This document shows, piece by piece, positions 49,216 through 61,231 of a stretch of 64,000 bases of DNA; position 1 is the stretch's first letter; each line of letters begins with the position of its first letter. Made by a program: the position numbers and the translations under genes. Source of the stretch: Lycocorax pyrrhopterus obiensis (Eukaryota > Chordata > Aves > Passeriformes > Paradisaeidae); NCBI GenBank assembly GCA_014706295.1, contig JACSVZ010000024.1, positions 2,039,136 through 2,103,135 of the forward strand, in the 5' to 3' direction. The notes beneath the pieces were generated by a model. That model was not told the origin of the DNA and did not search any database. It saw only the letters and a program-made list of their open reading frames with translations.

Positions 49216-51171
49216 CTTTCACCTTAAAAGTGCACTGAGTGCAAGTGATTGTCACAGATGCATCAACACCTAAGCCAGGTGTGTAGGTGTGCTCTGCAGC
49301 CAGGGAGGAGGTGCCAGTGCAGTCAGTGCAAGGTACATTGTCCTAAAGTAGAAGCCCTGAGTGGCCTGACCAGATGAGGTGAGTGATTGTCACTGCTCGT
49401 AAAGGCGTCCATCCCCATGGCCTTGGGATGGCCCACAGCACCATCCAGGCAAGGCAGGAGAGCTGCTCTTCCTCCCACCAGCCTCCCAAGGCAGGGGAGG
49501 TGAAATATCCCTTCCAACTGTCCTGTCATTTGGAGGCAAGGACAACTCTTTTTCCTTTTCTCTCAATCCTTACCTTTCTGCACTGTGTCCCCTCACTCTG
49601 TTCCCCTGTGCTTGTTCCTTCTGTAGCTGAAACCCGGGCCTGTCTTTGCCTTTGCATTGTCTCAAAACACAGAATGAGTTAAAAACCTCCCTTCATCCCT
49701 GCACTCCCCATCCTCTGAGGTGCACGGCTCCATGCTGAGCAGGGCCTTTTTATCCAAGTCAATGATCTGCTTGTTCTCAGCATCCTTCTCAAAGTGAGCG
49801 TCTATCCACTGAGATTTGGGGTCCTTCCCTCTCAGATTATTTCCTCTTTGATGATACACATTTATGAGGTGTATGGCATCTTTGAATTCAAGGCATTTTC
49901 TTTTTATTCCTGATGACCTGAGTGCAGTTCTGTCTGCTACTCCATTTCTTTATTTTCTTAAAGCTTGTCCTTTACAACCAGAATTCTATTTCTGTTTTAT
50001 CCTCCCATTAATTTACACCAACCTCATTTGTAATTCCCGGGATTAACGTCTGTAACCTGACCTGCTGTGTTTGCATTACTTTTAATGTCAACCACTTAAA
50101 AAAAAATAACCCAAACCAAAACCTGATGAAACCTTTGTAAAGCATCACCTTGTGTTGTGGTTCTGTGGCTGGTGGGTGAAGAAGGTTGTGCAGTTTGACA
50201 CAGGGCTATCCAGAGACATCACCAAGAGCATGTGTTCCCCTCTCTGGGCAGTGAGTGTTTCTCACAGGGACTCGTCCTGAGGATGGAATTTGTTTTTCTG
50301 GCAATGTTACAGTGATTTTTGGTCATACTCCTATGGGGTCCCAGGGCCTCAGTGCGAGCAGCTCTTTCATTTCCCTGAAGGATGTTGATTGAACAGGTAC
50401 CTTCTCTACCTTTGTGTTTCCCCTTAATCAACTCAGCTGTGCCCGTCTGGTGCTTCCCCCACCTGTACCTCCGTTTGTTGGGCGTTTTGCATCTCCCTTG
50501 GTGTCCGTCCCGTCGGTCCCCGCCGTACCTGTTGCCCCTCCTGCACCTTTTCCTGCCCTGTGCCAGCTGTTGGGGCTGCTCCAGGTTGGTGGTGGCTCCT
50601 GGCATTTGTGTAGGAGCCTTGGACCCCTCTGTGCCCACACCCAGGAACGCTGCGAGCTCTCACGTGTCACCCCTGCTCGGGGTGGCTGGAAGGGCCCAGC
50701 TGGGAGCTGGTGGCCTGTGTGGGCAGGGGGCAGCTGGAGGGTCACCTCAGCTGGGACAGGGTCTGTCACCCCTGTGTCACTCACCTGGCTGCTGTCCCCA
50801 TCAGTGTCAGTGCTTCCATTCCTTGTTCACCCACCCACTGACACCGTGTGTGCAGAGACATCCCAGCCCATCCCAACGTCCCGTCTACTGTGCAGGACAG
50901 GGAGAGTCCTGTCCTTGGGCTGTGTTTGGAGAGGAGCAGCAGTGACAGTGCCTGGAGTGTCCACAAAACAGGGAAATTGAAAATGGGAGTAGGGTTTAGT
51001 CCAGAACTGTGCATGGCACAGACGGTTTGCAGTTCATCCAAGGGTTGTTTGCCGGTCATCCAAGGGTTACGTGCGTCTGAAAGGTGATGAGTGGCATGAG
51101 CAGGAATTGTGTGGGATGAGCCAAGGCGTAGAACGAGGAGAAATGGAATTAAGTCAATTAGAGGTGATATT

Positions 51172-51205
51172 TGGGTGAATATGGCAAATGGGTGAATATG
51201 GCAAA
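51172..51205. repeat. 17-bp unit, two exact tandem copies
   Basis: TGGGTGAATATGGCAAA is repeated exactly at 51172 and 51189, about 220 bp before the cassette exon. A looser 22-bp-spaced pair of TCATCCAAGGGTT lies at 51034 and 51056. Confidence 0.93.
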
Positions 51206-51423
51206 ACACGGCAAAGATTCTTTGTTAATTTTCTCACCACCCTTTTTCTGTGATAAAACCTGCAAATTCTGCTCTGTTGAGCCCTGCCAGATGTGCTGGA
51301 TTGCAGCTTGAACAGGTGGTGGGTGCCCAGGCTGGTGATGCACACAGGGCTCAGGGGATTCTGTCAAGACTGCATTTCCCAGGATGTCTCCACTCCTAAA
51401 GAGGGCTTGTTCTCTTTTCCTAG

Positions 51424-51555
51424 ACAGAAGCAGTTCGTTAGACGGCTCTCTGCAGGGACCAGGCCGGGGCACAAAGCGCTATTCCCAAGATTCCCCTCCA
51501 TACAGTGCTCCTCTCTCCCCCAAGTTACCAAAGAATGACCGTCACCCTTTGGAAG
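51424..51555 (+). CDS. SCMH1: SCMH1 symmetric cassette exon (Ser/Pro-rich, PLSPKLPK motif)
   Basis: The exon has acceptor CTTTTCCTAG and donor GAAG|GTGAGC. It is 132 nt, phase 1 at both ends, so inclusion or skipping keeps the frame. It encodes DRSSSLDGSLQGPGRGTKRY, then SQDSPPYSAPLSPKLPKNDR and HPLE. The form of human SCMH1 I remember goes directly from DRYLP to GETFVLG, as if this exon were skipped. The paralogue SCML2 has a TKRSPQQ-to-PLSPKLPK segment at the matching place. This is therefore probably an ancestral Scm-family exon used alternatively. Function is unknown; the Ser-Pro sites suggest phosphorylation (inference). Confidence 0.85.
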
Positions 51556-54500
51556 GTGAGCACAGCGTCTCTTCCCAAAGCTGGCTGTTCCCAGTGCCCT
51601 GTCCCGGCTGCAGCAGGGTCAGATCTGCCGTGCCAAACCGAGCCGTGGCTTCAGGGAGCTGCTTTGCTTGGCCCTGGCGTGGGTTGTGCTTGGTGTTCCA
51701 GAGGGGAGTGGATGAGCTGCTCTGTGCTGAGGCAGGTTCCCCACACAGATGTGTCAGGCATGTGGAATGCAGCGGGAATTCCTTCTAACCCTGACAGCCA
51801 TCATCTCACACTGTATAATCTGGTTTAGCTTCCATCGCTGTGCATGGGATTAACACTGCCCAGCTGCCTCAGTCAATCTGCCCCCGGGTTTTTCCCTGAG
51901 GGTTTGCTGCAGCCTGTTGTACAGATGCTGATGTGCAGCTGTGTGGCCAGGAACCTGCTGCCCTTTCCCAGGATCTCATCTTGTTCCTCTGAGTCCTCCC
52001 TAAAACCCCCATGGGGTCTCACTGGCTCCACCAGCACAGCCACATCATTCCCATCCCGCACTGCTGCTCCTCCCCAGAGTCCCTTGGGATACCATTGGTG
52101 CAGATGTGCCGGGCCATGTTCCCAACAGCAGCTGCAGGAATGTCCTCTTTGGTGTGTGATCCACAGGTGTCCCTTGCATGCACAGGTGGGAGATTTCCAG
52201 AAGGTCCAGGTAGCCAGAGGACTCCCTGAACTGAGTAATCTTCAATTAATACACTCACACTTCTGTTCTGAACTGCAAACCCTTCATAATGCAGACTGAA
52301 GATTTAATCTTACTGAGGCCTTTTAATTAATGGATGGTGAAATCTGCCAAGGTGTTAGTCACGATTCTTTGTGACTGAAATCCCTGAAAAATTGCTGGAG
52401 ACTCCTGGGTGGGCTCGCAGTTCAGTGGCTTCGTGCTCTGTTTTGCTGTCCCTTTAGAATCCCAATTTCCCTGGTTTTGCTGGGGTTGCTGATCCCAGGT
52501 GTGAGTGCCCAGTCTGGCACCACTATGGGTGATCTTGGTCTGCATCCATCACTGTGTCCTGTGCTCTGCAGGATCACTGACCCTGTCTCCAAGCACAGCT
52601 GGTCTGAACTTGCCCAGAGAAGCTGTGGCTGCCCCATCCCTGGAAGTGTCCAAGGCCAGGTGGACGGGGCTTGGAGCAACCTGGAGTAGTGGAAGGTGTC
52701 CCTGCCCATGGCAGGGGGTGAGGCTGGATGGGCTTTAAGGTCCCTTCCAACCCAAACCTTTCCATGATTCTATGATGGACAGTTTCCAGTGGCCTCATTA
52801 TCTGCAGTGATTAAAACTGTAGGTTTGTCACAGAGCTGAAGCGAAGACAGAGGTGGTGTGTGGCACTGCCTCATCTCCTCCAGCATATTGACAAGTCAAA
52901 AACTGTTCCCTGAGGCCCCTTCTGTTTCTCACCTCCAAATGGGTGCTGTTGTCCTTGGTTCCCCTCTGATGCATCAGCCACTGCATTTGGGTAACCGTTG
53001 GCACGGCCCAGCCCCTCCTCCTCCCCCAGCAGGTGGGACACACAGTGTTCAGCCTGTTCTTGAAGCACTGGATTGCTCCAAAGGTTCAAATGCCTTGTTT
53101 GGGTGGTGAATATTGCACACTCTGTATTGTCAGTGAAGAGAGAAGGCTTCCATAATGGGTCATTCCAAGGAGGAGCCTTCATTAGGTTTCTACGAGATTG
53201 ATTCTTAGTCTGCTTCAAAGTCTATTCAGTTACCCCTTGGCCTTCGAATGGGTTGTGCCATCTGGATGCCAGAATTCTCCAGCCTCTTCCAGAAAAGCAC
53301 AGAGAAGTGGGCAGGAAGTGTGTCTGCGTGTGAGGGGGGTGATCCCTCCTGCAGCAGCTTGGTCTGGTTCTGTTCTCAGTGCAAGCAGGGAGCAATGAGG
53401 TGCAGTTTCAAATTCCATCTAGAAATTCAATCTTACCCCACAGCTAAAAGCTGTAACGAATACATCCTCCTCCACCATGAAATTGAGGTGCAGGCAGGAA
53501 TATTCGCGTTTCAGAGGATGTATTTTAAGAATATGCACCTGAAATACTCAGATACTGAGTATTTCTTGAGCAAGATACATCTTCCCATGGGGGTGAACTC
53601 TGTCTCAGGCAGCAGCTCCTGAACACTTCCCAGTTTGCCATATGGAAGGCTGTGAGCAGCAGTGGGACATCTCCATTCACCCTGCATTTGGCAAGAAGCA
53701 GAGACATGAGGAGGGGATCTCACATCTTATATTGTTTTTCCGCTTGCATCCAGTGGCGTTTGTGTGGCTTTTTGCTGAAACACTGCAGTCCCAGCACAGT
53801 GGGGACCTGCCTTCACAGCCCATCACCTGCAGGAAGCAGTGGGTGTTCAGGAGTAGTGCAAATCACATTTGTGCTTGTGGCCAAACTCCCGTGTTTTAGC
53901 AGTAAAATGACACCGTTGAGTCTATAGCACTATTTGTTTAATTAAACTTTAATTATCTGCTCCCTGCCTCTCCACCACTAATTGTGGCGTGTTTCCCTAC
54001 GATGTGCCAACTGCCAGCCCTTAGTTAAATCCAACAGTTTGTGTAAGGAAATCTGCCTAAGGATCAGCCACCTCCTCCTCCAACACTGGTTATCAGGGGT
54101 GAAGGATCCTGGATCGTGCCTGAGTGCAGTTGTGCCCTGCCACTTGCAGGAGCATCTTGTCTTCTGCAACAGATGATTCCCAGGGGCAGTAATCATTCCC
54201 CTCTTGCCTCATCTCCCTCTCCCTTCCCTGCAGGTATCATTCATTGAGCAATTCCCTGTGTACTTGTATTTTTAGGAAAACCCTCAACCTCTCTTGCACT
54301 GACCCTGCCACAAAGCCGCCAGCTCTGCTGCAGTGTTACAGCCCAACCAGGCACTCACCTGTGCAGGGATAGGGAACCTGGGGATCAACGTGTGCCTTCG
54401 GTTTTACCTCTTGGGCAAAAAAACATCGTGCCCCTAGGGCCTCATCCGTGCCCTCGGGTGTGTCATCACCAGCATGTGAGAACAGGGTCCCATGTTAGCA

Positions 54501-57064
54501 GAATGCATCACAGTGCACTCCTGTCATGACAGTGCGTTAATTGTTGGGTGAAGTCATTTCTGAGGGTGAGTTTTGGATCCTCAGCCTTGCACTGACAGGA
54601 ACCTGTGCATATGCTCTCCCAAACTGGGCCCTGAAATTCCTTCTGCTGATGCCAGCCCCCGCTGTGAGAGCTCTGGGGTTTTTGGGAGCACAGACACATG
54701 TGTTTGCCTGACCCAGCACATCTGGGTGAGTGTCCCAGGACTTCCTGGCAAGCTGAAGCTCTCTGTCACCTCGGAAGGTGCTGGGTTTCCTTGGAGGGCT
54801 GAGATGCACAGCTTGGACGTGTTCTCATGCCCACAGCCACTGTCCTGTGACAGCTCAGAGGGCTGGGCCCACTGACCCCTCTCCTGCCTCTGCCCTTCCC
54901 TGGCAGTCGGCACCCTTCCCCAGATGTTTAATGGGAAGTGTTTTGGGGTTCAAACAGAACTGTCCTGTCAAACAGGAGATCAAATGTACTTGCTTGGAAG
55001 CAGCTACAGTGGAAACCCATTGGTGTAAGTGACACCCACAGGTGGGTCTGGCTGGGCAGGGGATCTCCACCCAGCCCGGGCCAGGGCAGCTGGCTCTGGT
55101 TTGTATCCAGTCTGCGGCTGAAATGCAATGGTGGGAGTGCAGGAGGAGTTTGAAGTTACTGAGGAATAGCCGTGAGTCAGCAAACCATTCTTTATGCATC
55201 CAGAGCAGGTGAGAACACAGCTGTCCATGCAGGGAAGCGAGTGACACGTGGGCCAGCACAGGACAGGTCACCAGGAGTGACAGTCTTCACACCAGCAGTT
55301 TGTACATGTGATTTTAAGGCTGTGCTGCTGTTTCTGGGCAGATCCCAGAGACCTAAAAGCAAAGAAAGGCAGCAGTGCCTCAAGTGCAAAGCCCTGGGTG
55401 GGAGCAGCAGTGACCCAGGTGATAACCCCACACTGTGCTGACCAACAGCCAGATGAGGGTGTTCCCATTTCATATCCTTACGATGTGAAGCCCTGGAAGG
55501 TCGGGGCTGGACCAGCTGAACTGGCCTCTGGGATCTCCGCTCAAACACAGACAGCAGGACACGTGACTCCAGAAGATCCCAGCTCTCACAATAGTGCCAT
55601 GGTTCATAGAAACCAGAGCAAATAAGCTGTAGCCAGGAGAGGCTGCCCCGGTCAATGGTACCCAATGTCTGCAGCACTTGGGAACTGCTTCAGGCTCTGG
55701 CAAGCTGCTCTTCCCTTCAGTGGAGCGTGGCAGCATCAGCTCAGCAGGGAATTTGGGAAAATCTCAACAGCTTTTGGGTCTCACAGGCTGCGGACCCTGC
55801 ATGCTCAACACGATCCCAGTTCAGCACAGCAGTGCTGTGCTGGCTTCTCACCTGCTGCTCCTGTAGTCTGGGAAGTCCCAGGGAAGAAGCCCAGGGCCTG
55901 GCCAGTGCAGTGGCTTGGGCTTCTTCACCCTTGTCACCTGCCATGGTGTTTGAGTGGCAGCAGCTCAGGGCTGTGAGCTGCCCTCAGGGTCCCTTCGGAC
56001 GCTGGTGGAGGAGCTGCAGCTCCCAGCCACGTGTGCTGGCAGGTCTGGAGTACGCAGGCAATGCCCCTCGCCGGGGAGCTGCTCCCCTCCTTGGCAGGTG
56101 TTTCATAATAAAGAACTCAGGTATTTGAGGATGACTCACGAGGCACAAGGACCACCTGGGCTGACACTCAGTTATGCCATAGTAAAACCTACAAACGTGG
56201 CCCTGCGCTGAAGCTGTCACAGTGTTACAGCAGGGGCAGATCTTGCTGGCTCAGCCACTACAACCTGTCACCCTGGACAGTCTCCTCAGCCCCTCCAGCC
56301 CAGTAGTGCCACAGACAGCTGCAAACTCAGTGCATTTCTGGAGCAGGTGAGGAAGCCAGAATTGCTCTAATACCCTGCCTGGGGAGAGCCCCCAGCCCAG
56401 GCCCTCCTGTGCATCTCCCAGCACAGGGAGTTGGCCCAGCAGGAGGTCAGGAGGGATGAGCAGCTCATCACCAGCATGTTGCTTTTGGGGCTGGAGGACC
56501 AGCATGGTGTGGGAGTGTTGCGTGGCCCTGCAGCTCCCTCCTGCTCTGCATGTGTGTCTGACACCCCAATCCCAAACGCCAGGGCCGTTGCCTTGCACAC
56601 GGATGCCGAGGATGTGCAGTGTGTGACCCCTCGGGAAGCGTCCCCTCCCCTCCCTGCTCAGGACTGTCTGTGAGTCCTGTGTCCATTGGCATCCAGATGG
56701 GACAGCCCTGCCCTACCCCACAGTACCCCTTGGCCAGGGAGGGGCTCAGGGCAGTCAGGCCACAGGGCTGGGCCACAGCTGGTGGTGGCACGAACAAAGT
56801 AGCTGAACAGCGGAGCTGCTGCTCCGGTCTGGGACCGTTGTCACTACGCTGGTTGGACTGGCATCGGCAGATGGTGACACCGTTTGCAGATTGGCAAACT
56901 GATGAACACCAGGGCTCCGGTAGTGCCTGGTTTGATCCCTGTGCTGGGGAGAGACCAGTGAGGGGTTGCACCGAGCGAGCGCTGCCGCTGCTGTGGCTCT
57001 GCCCCGCGTGGGAGCGTGGGGCCGTGGCGTTCGGGTGCACTGACTGCAGCTTGGTGCATTCCAG
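51556..57064 (+). other. SCMH1: SCMH1 intron (5.5 kb)
   Basis: It contains one + oriented CR1 (52603). Nothing else was recognised. Long open frames here are in GC-rich stretches and lack protein signatures. Confidence 0.75.
52603..52778 (+). mobile_element. CR1 fragment
   Basis: CCCAGAGAAGCTGTGGCTGC, GTGTCCCTGCCCATGGCAGG and AAGGTCCCTTCCAACCCAAA, then CCATGATTCTATGATGG. A clean 3' end. Confidence 0.93.
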
Positions 57065-57268
57065 GTGAAACCTTTGTCCTGGGAGATGGCCTCCCAGGGC
57101 CCTTGGAGCCTCGCCTGGACCCCATGGACTCTGCCTTGAACTCTGTCAATTCATCCAGCCACAGCAGGAGCTCCAGAGACTATCGCCTGCCAGGATACAG
57201 GCACCTGCACCAGCCCTCTAGCCTCAGCCAGGGCAGCACCTCTGCCCTGCGCAGGCTTAGCTCTGGGG
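57065..57268 (+). CDS. SCMH1: SCMH1 exon: variable Ser-rich linker before SAM
   Basis: The exon has acceptor TGCATTCCAG and donor GGGG|GTAAGA. It is 204 nt, phase 1 at both ends. It encodes GETFVLGDGLPGPLEPRLDP, MDSALNSVNSSSHSRSSRDY, a PGYRHLHQPSSLSQGSTSA stretch and LRRLSSG. GETFVLG and the spacing of LEP, MDSA and RRL match human SCMH1, but the middle has diverged strongly. It is the least conserved coding exon here and is probably disordered. A further human alternative exon that I recall between this exon and the next was not recognised in 57269-58287. Confidence 0.93.
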
Positions 57269-58287
57269 GTAAGAGCTCAGAACAGCCCTGCAGCTGTAAA
57301 TTGGGCAATAAAGGGCTATTCTAACTCCAGTTACACCTTTCTGGCTTCAGCAAGTACCAGAGGCTGGGCTCTGCACAGCCAACCAAGTCTGTTAGGTGTG
57401 ATGGCACCTGGCAGGTGGCAGTGTGGACAGGTGACATTGCTCCTTTGGCTGGTGATTCGGGGGACCTGGAGGTCAGTGGGGAGAAAGGAATAGGCAGGAG
57501 CTGAACTGTGTCCAAGTGATAAATGGGTGTCTGAGTCCACAAGGATGGATTGGGAATGGTCGAGGAGTCAAAAGTTGCTTGGTGGGGCTGGGAGGATGGG
57601 CAGATGCATGAATGACATTTGTCTGTATGAAGGAAGAGGGGCAGGAGAGCTGAACTGCTCATTGCAGCATGTGGGGTTGCAAATAGCGTCATTTTAGGTG
57701 CATGGCATCAGTAAAAGCCTCTGAAAAGCTCAGGCTGCTGGTGCCTCCCCCACACATTTGCAGGCAGCTGAGACAAGGGGCTGTGCACGTTGGGAGCAGG
57801 ACCTGTGCCAGCTCAGGCCGTGCTTTTGGACAACGGGGTGTCACCTGTGGGTTCAGTCTGTCAGAAGATGCAGACAGTGAAAACATAAACCAGCTTTGCC
57901 GTGTTAAATGTGCTAAAGGTGTTGGGAGGGGAGGAGGAACCATGCGTGGGGACAGACGTGGGAATGGCAGGGGGATGTTCTGCTGAGGTGGGAAGTGTCA
58001 GCCCATGGACAAGGAGGAGTGGGAGCTGGGGACAAACAAGGGGAATGGGGGTTGAGAGAGGGGACAAGGGCTCAGTATAGAAGGCTGCCCTGAAAAGTCA
58101 GGCCTAAGGAGAGGGAATAAGGCTTCGGTGCCAGACCTGCGCCGCAGGAATGTGGGGCATGACTGGGATGTGCCCCTTGCTGTGTCTCTGCCCTGCTGTG
58201 GGAGAGGAGCTGAGTGGTGGATTGAGGGGGAATGACTGCGGGGCAGTGCCAGGGACCCCCAGTAACAGCTCTGTCTGCCATCCCCAG
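57269..58287 (+). other. SCMH1: SCMH1 intron (1.0 kb)
   Basis: GC-rich, no repeat or extra exon recognised. Confidence 0.8.
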
Positions 58288-58430
58288 GGTCGGACAGGTA
58301 CCTCGGCTCCCGGGACGTGTCCCGGCTCAGCAGCCGCGACCCCTCATCCTGGACGGTGGAGGAGGTGATGCAGTTCATCCGTGAGTCAGACCCACAGCTG
58401 GGCCCCCACGCTGACCTCTTCCGAAAACAC
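58288..58430 (+). CDS. SCMH1: SCMH1 exon: SAM domain, part 1
   Basis: The exon has acceptor CATCCCCAG and donor ACAC|GTGAGT. It is 143 nt, phase 1 to phase 0. It encodes GSDRYLGSRDVSRLSSRDP, then SSWTVEEVMQFIRESDPQLG and PHADLFRKH. The SAM (sterile alpha motif) domain begins at about W-T-V-E-E-V and covers helices 1 to 3. In Scm proteins this domain polymerises head-to-tail and binds the SAM of Polyhomeotic proteins, tethering Scm to PRC1. Differences from human are conservative (E for D, I for V, S for A). Confidence 0.98.
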
Positions 58431-60291
58431 GTGAGTGCCATGGTTCATGTACCAATGTGGGGGGGGTACATCTGGGAGGGGGCAAATCACACAAAGAAAA
58501 TCCAGGAGAGTCAGAACACGGCAGCACTTTGGACCAGCTGGAGTTTTGTGCTTAATAAAAAGATCCTCATAAATCCTGGTCATGCCCTGGCAGGGCTTGG
58601 ATCCTCGTCAGAACCCCTCAGGGGCAGCCTGGGTGCATATGGAGCCTCTGCAGTGAATCCCAGTGCTGAAAACACAAACTCTGCTCCTCCTGGAGTCTAA
58701 TACTCACCTCGTGGCAATTTTCTTCTGGCAAGAAACACATTCCAAATGGGATTCACGGAGTGTGTTGCTGCTCAACTCCTGTAACAGGGAGTCTCTTAAG
58801 GCTCTGGTCCTTGTGCACATCTGTAAGTGTAAAACAGCTGCAGACGGAGCGTGGAGTTTGTACCATTACAGCTACAAGAGAGGTTTGGCAGCTGCACATC
58901 CTGACCCCTGCAAGAACTGTCTTCCCTCTGCCTCATTTGATTAAGTCCATGTTCTGGTGCTGCTCATGAAGAGCAGTGGGAGCAAACACCCAGCGCTGTG
59001 TCCTGCTCTGGGCTGGGCTGACACAACACTTCTGGGTTTAATTAGTTCTATTTTAGAAACACCAGTAATTGAGAAATGTTTGTTTTAATTATGCAAAAGC
59101 TGCCAAGGGACGGAAGTACCCTGGATTGGCAATCTTGACGAGAATCTTGCTTTCATCTGTGGAAGGGAAAAACAGATCAAACTTGGTACTGGAGACCCCC
59201 TGGAGATCTCACCAACCTGAAAGCAACTGAGCATTGACATAGGACAGGATTTTCTGTTGTTCGAGGTTGTGATTTTTATTTTTCACTTTTAAGCCCATCA
59301 TTAACATTTTCTTCATGGAAAACTGTCCAGTGCAAAGCTCTGGACCCAGCCTGGACTGGGTCATGGACAGGAGTGCTGCAAGGGACCAGGAGACTTCCAC
59401 TTGCAAATGCCAAGTACAAAGCTGTTCTCTGGTTAGTCTAAGCTTCATGATCCATCCCCTCCTTAGTCTCAGGAGGGACACATCTGGCTCTGCTGTAAAG
59501 CATCAGATGCTTTGAAAGCTGCTGTGTTGGAATCAGCCGCAGTGGGGATGAGGAGCTCCACCACTCTGTGCCAGTGGCTGGGACTGTGCTGTGAAGCTCC
59601 AGAAATAGAACTACAGAATCATTCAGGTTGGAAAAGCCCTCTGAGGTCATACAGTCCAACATTCCCCCAGCACTGCCAAGGCCACCACTAAACCATTTTC
59701 CCAAGTGCCACATCCATACATTTTTTGAACACTTCAAGGATGGTGATTTCAGCCTGTGCCAGTGCGTGACCACCCCTTCAGGGAAGAAATTTTTCCTAAT
59801 ATCCAGTCACAGAGCACAGCCTCTTTGGGTTTCAGGATCTGTTCCCTCACCTCCATCTTCAGCCGTGACTTCAGGGCTCTGTGTGTCTCAGCAGGGCTGT
59901 CACCATCGACACATCCTCTGCCAGATTTCTCCTGTGCTGGGATGACAATGCCCTGGAGTGAGTGATTGCTCCCCTGCATTGCCACTGCCTCCATCATTCC
60001 CCTGTCAGTGAAACCTCCCTTTTCCTTCCTCCCCACCTCCCTGCAGGATGTGCTGGCCCTCTGGAAATGGCTCCTGGGGGTTGATCACCCAGCAGAATTC
60101 CCATTGCGCACATGGGTCCGGGGCTGAGCAGGGCGGATGTAGGGCTACCTGTGCTGTCCGTACTGGGCTGTCCATACTGGGATGCTGCTGAGCAGGGCTC
60201 TCACACCCAGCCCTGCTGTTGCATTGCCTGGCTCGGGCAGGGCTGGGGCTCCCAGGTGCCATCACAAGCACTGTCGTTCCCCTCCCTGCAG
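58431..60291 (+). other. SCMH1: SCMH1 last intron (1.9 kb)
   Basis: It contains a diverged minus-oriented CR1 (59608). No other feature was recognised. Confidence 0.8.
59608..59810 (-). mobile_element. CR1 fragment, minus orientation
   Basis: CTACAGAATCATTCAGGTTG, CATACAGTCCAACATTCCCC, CATACATTTTTTGAACACTT and GAAGAAATTTTTCCTAATAT are CR1 3' region in reverse, similar to the older 8311 copy. Confidence 0.9.
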
Positions 60292-60417
60292 GAGATCGAC
60301 GGGAAAGCCCTGCTCTTGCTGCGGAGTGACATGATGATGAAGTACATGGGGCTGAAGCTGGGGCCAGCCCTGAAGCTCACTTACCACATCGACAAGCTAA
60401 AGCAAGGCAAGTTCTGA
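60292..60417 (+). CDS. SCMH1: SCMH1 terminal coding exon: SAM domain, part 2
   Basis: The exon has acceptor CCTCCCTGCAG and enters in phase 0. It encodes [39 protein letters not shown] and KF, then TGA at 60415-60417. It completes the SAM domain: EIDG-x-[18 protein letters not shown] and the C-terminal helix. The ending KLKQGKF matches human SCMH1 apart from one conservative change (K for R), whereas SCML2 ends in a different -KEGKYS. The stop therefore marks a full-length C-terminus. Confidence 0.98.
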   Translation, partial: EIDGKALLLLRSDMMMKYMGLKLGPALKLTYHIDKLKQGKF

Positions 60418-61193
60418 GAGGACTCCTGGCAGGATGGATCTTGGAAGCTCCGCTCCCGGCCATCCCCACCCGCGCTCACCTGCCGACAGGTTCGCATGCA
60501 CACACCCCCTTCCGCCGCAGACGGACACTCCCGACGCCCGGCCGGGCCCTCGGGGCCCCGCCCGCCCCGGCCAGGCCCCGACGGGTGCTCAGGAGGAGCC
60601 CGGCACAGCTGGGCTTTGCACCAGACTCGAGCTGTGGGCGTTGGAAGCGGAGGGTCTCTCCCTGCTGCCCAGCCAGCACTTCTCCGTGGGCTCACGGTCC
60701 TGCTTCCCTGGGATGGAGCAGCGCTCCGGGCAGTGCCCGTGGGGACTGGGCACATGCAGCCGCTCCTCTCACACTCTCCGTGGCTCAGCGCTCCCGGCCA
60801 CGCCTGCTCGGGGCAGCCCCTGGGAGTGGCTCTGGGCCGGGGGCTGGACGAGCCTGCCCGGCCTCAAGGGGCTCAGTGCCCGCAGCCCGCCCTCAGCTCT
60901 GTGGCACCGCAGAGAGCTCAGAGCATTGGCCACCCCGCCCCGTCTTCCGCACTGGGGGAGCCCATCCACCCGGCTTTGCCTGCCCCCAGCTCCTGAGCGG
61001 GCTCCAGCTGGGCACACCGGGCCGGGGGTGGAGGCCTCCGTATTTATTCCAGACTGGGGAGGCCGTGTGGGAGCATGGAGCGAGCTGGGAGAGCTGAGGA
61101 GCAGGGCTGGGTCTGGCGTGCCCCTGGCACTGATGGCCCTGGGCTGGTGTCGGAGGCTGCCTGGATGCTGCAGGACTCGGCTGATCTTTCTCT

Positions 61194-61231
61194 CCTTTTT
61201 TTTTTATTTTTTTATTTTGGATTTTTTTTTT
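61194..61231. repeat. T-rich tract in the 3' UTR
   Basis: Runs of T interrupted by single A and one TGGA. U-rich in the transcript. Confidence 0.85.

Larger units (their letters stand above)
45491..51423 (+). other. SCMH1: SCMH1 intron (5.9 kb)
   Basis: It holds one minus-oriented CR1 (48986) and a 17-bp tandem repeat (51172). No coding sequence was recognised. It is otherwise unremarkable. Confidence 0.75.

Noticed and set aside
56880..56980. GGTTTGATCCC, resembling a tRNA B box, as a possible tRNA or SINE
   Set aside because: No matching A box at the right spacing and no cloverleaf could be drawn. Too short to support.
57269..58287. Searched for the additional alternative exon I recall in human SCMH1 between the linker and SAM exons
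   Set aside because: No stretch with the expected residues and splice sites was found, so it is probably absent in this lineage or too diverged.
61194..61231. T-rich tract as a transposon tail
   Set aside because: It lies inside the SCMH1 3' UTR with no element body beside it. A simple U-rich tract is the plainer reading.
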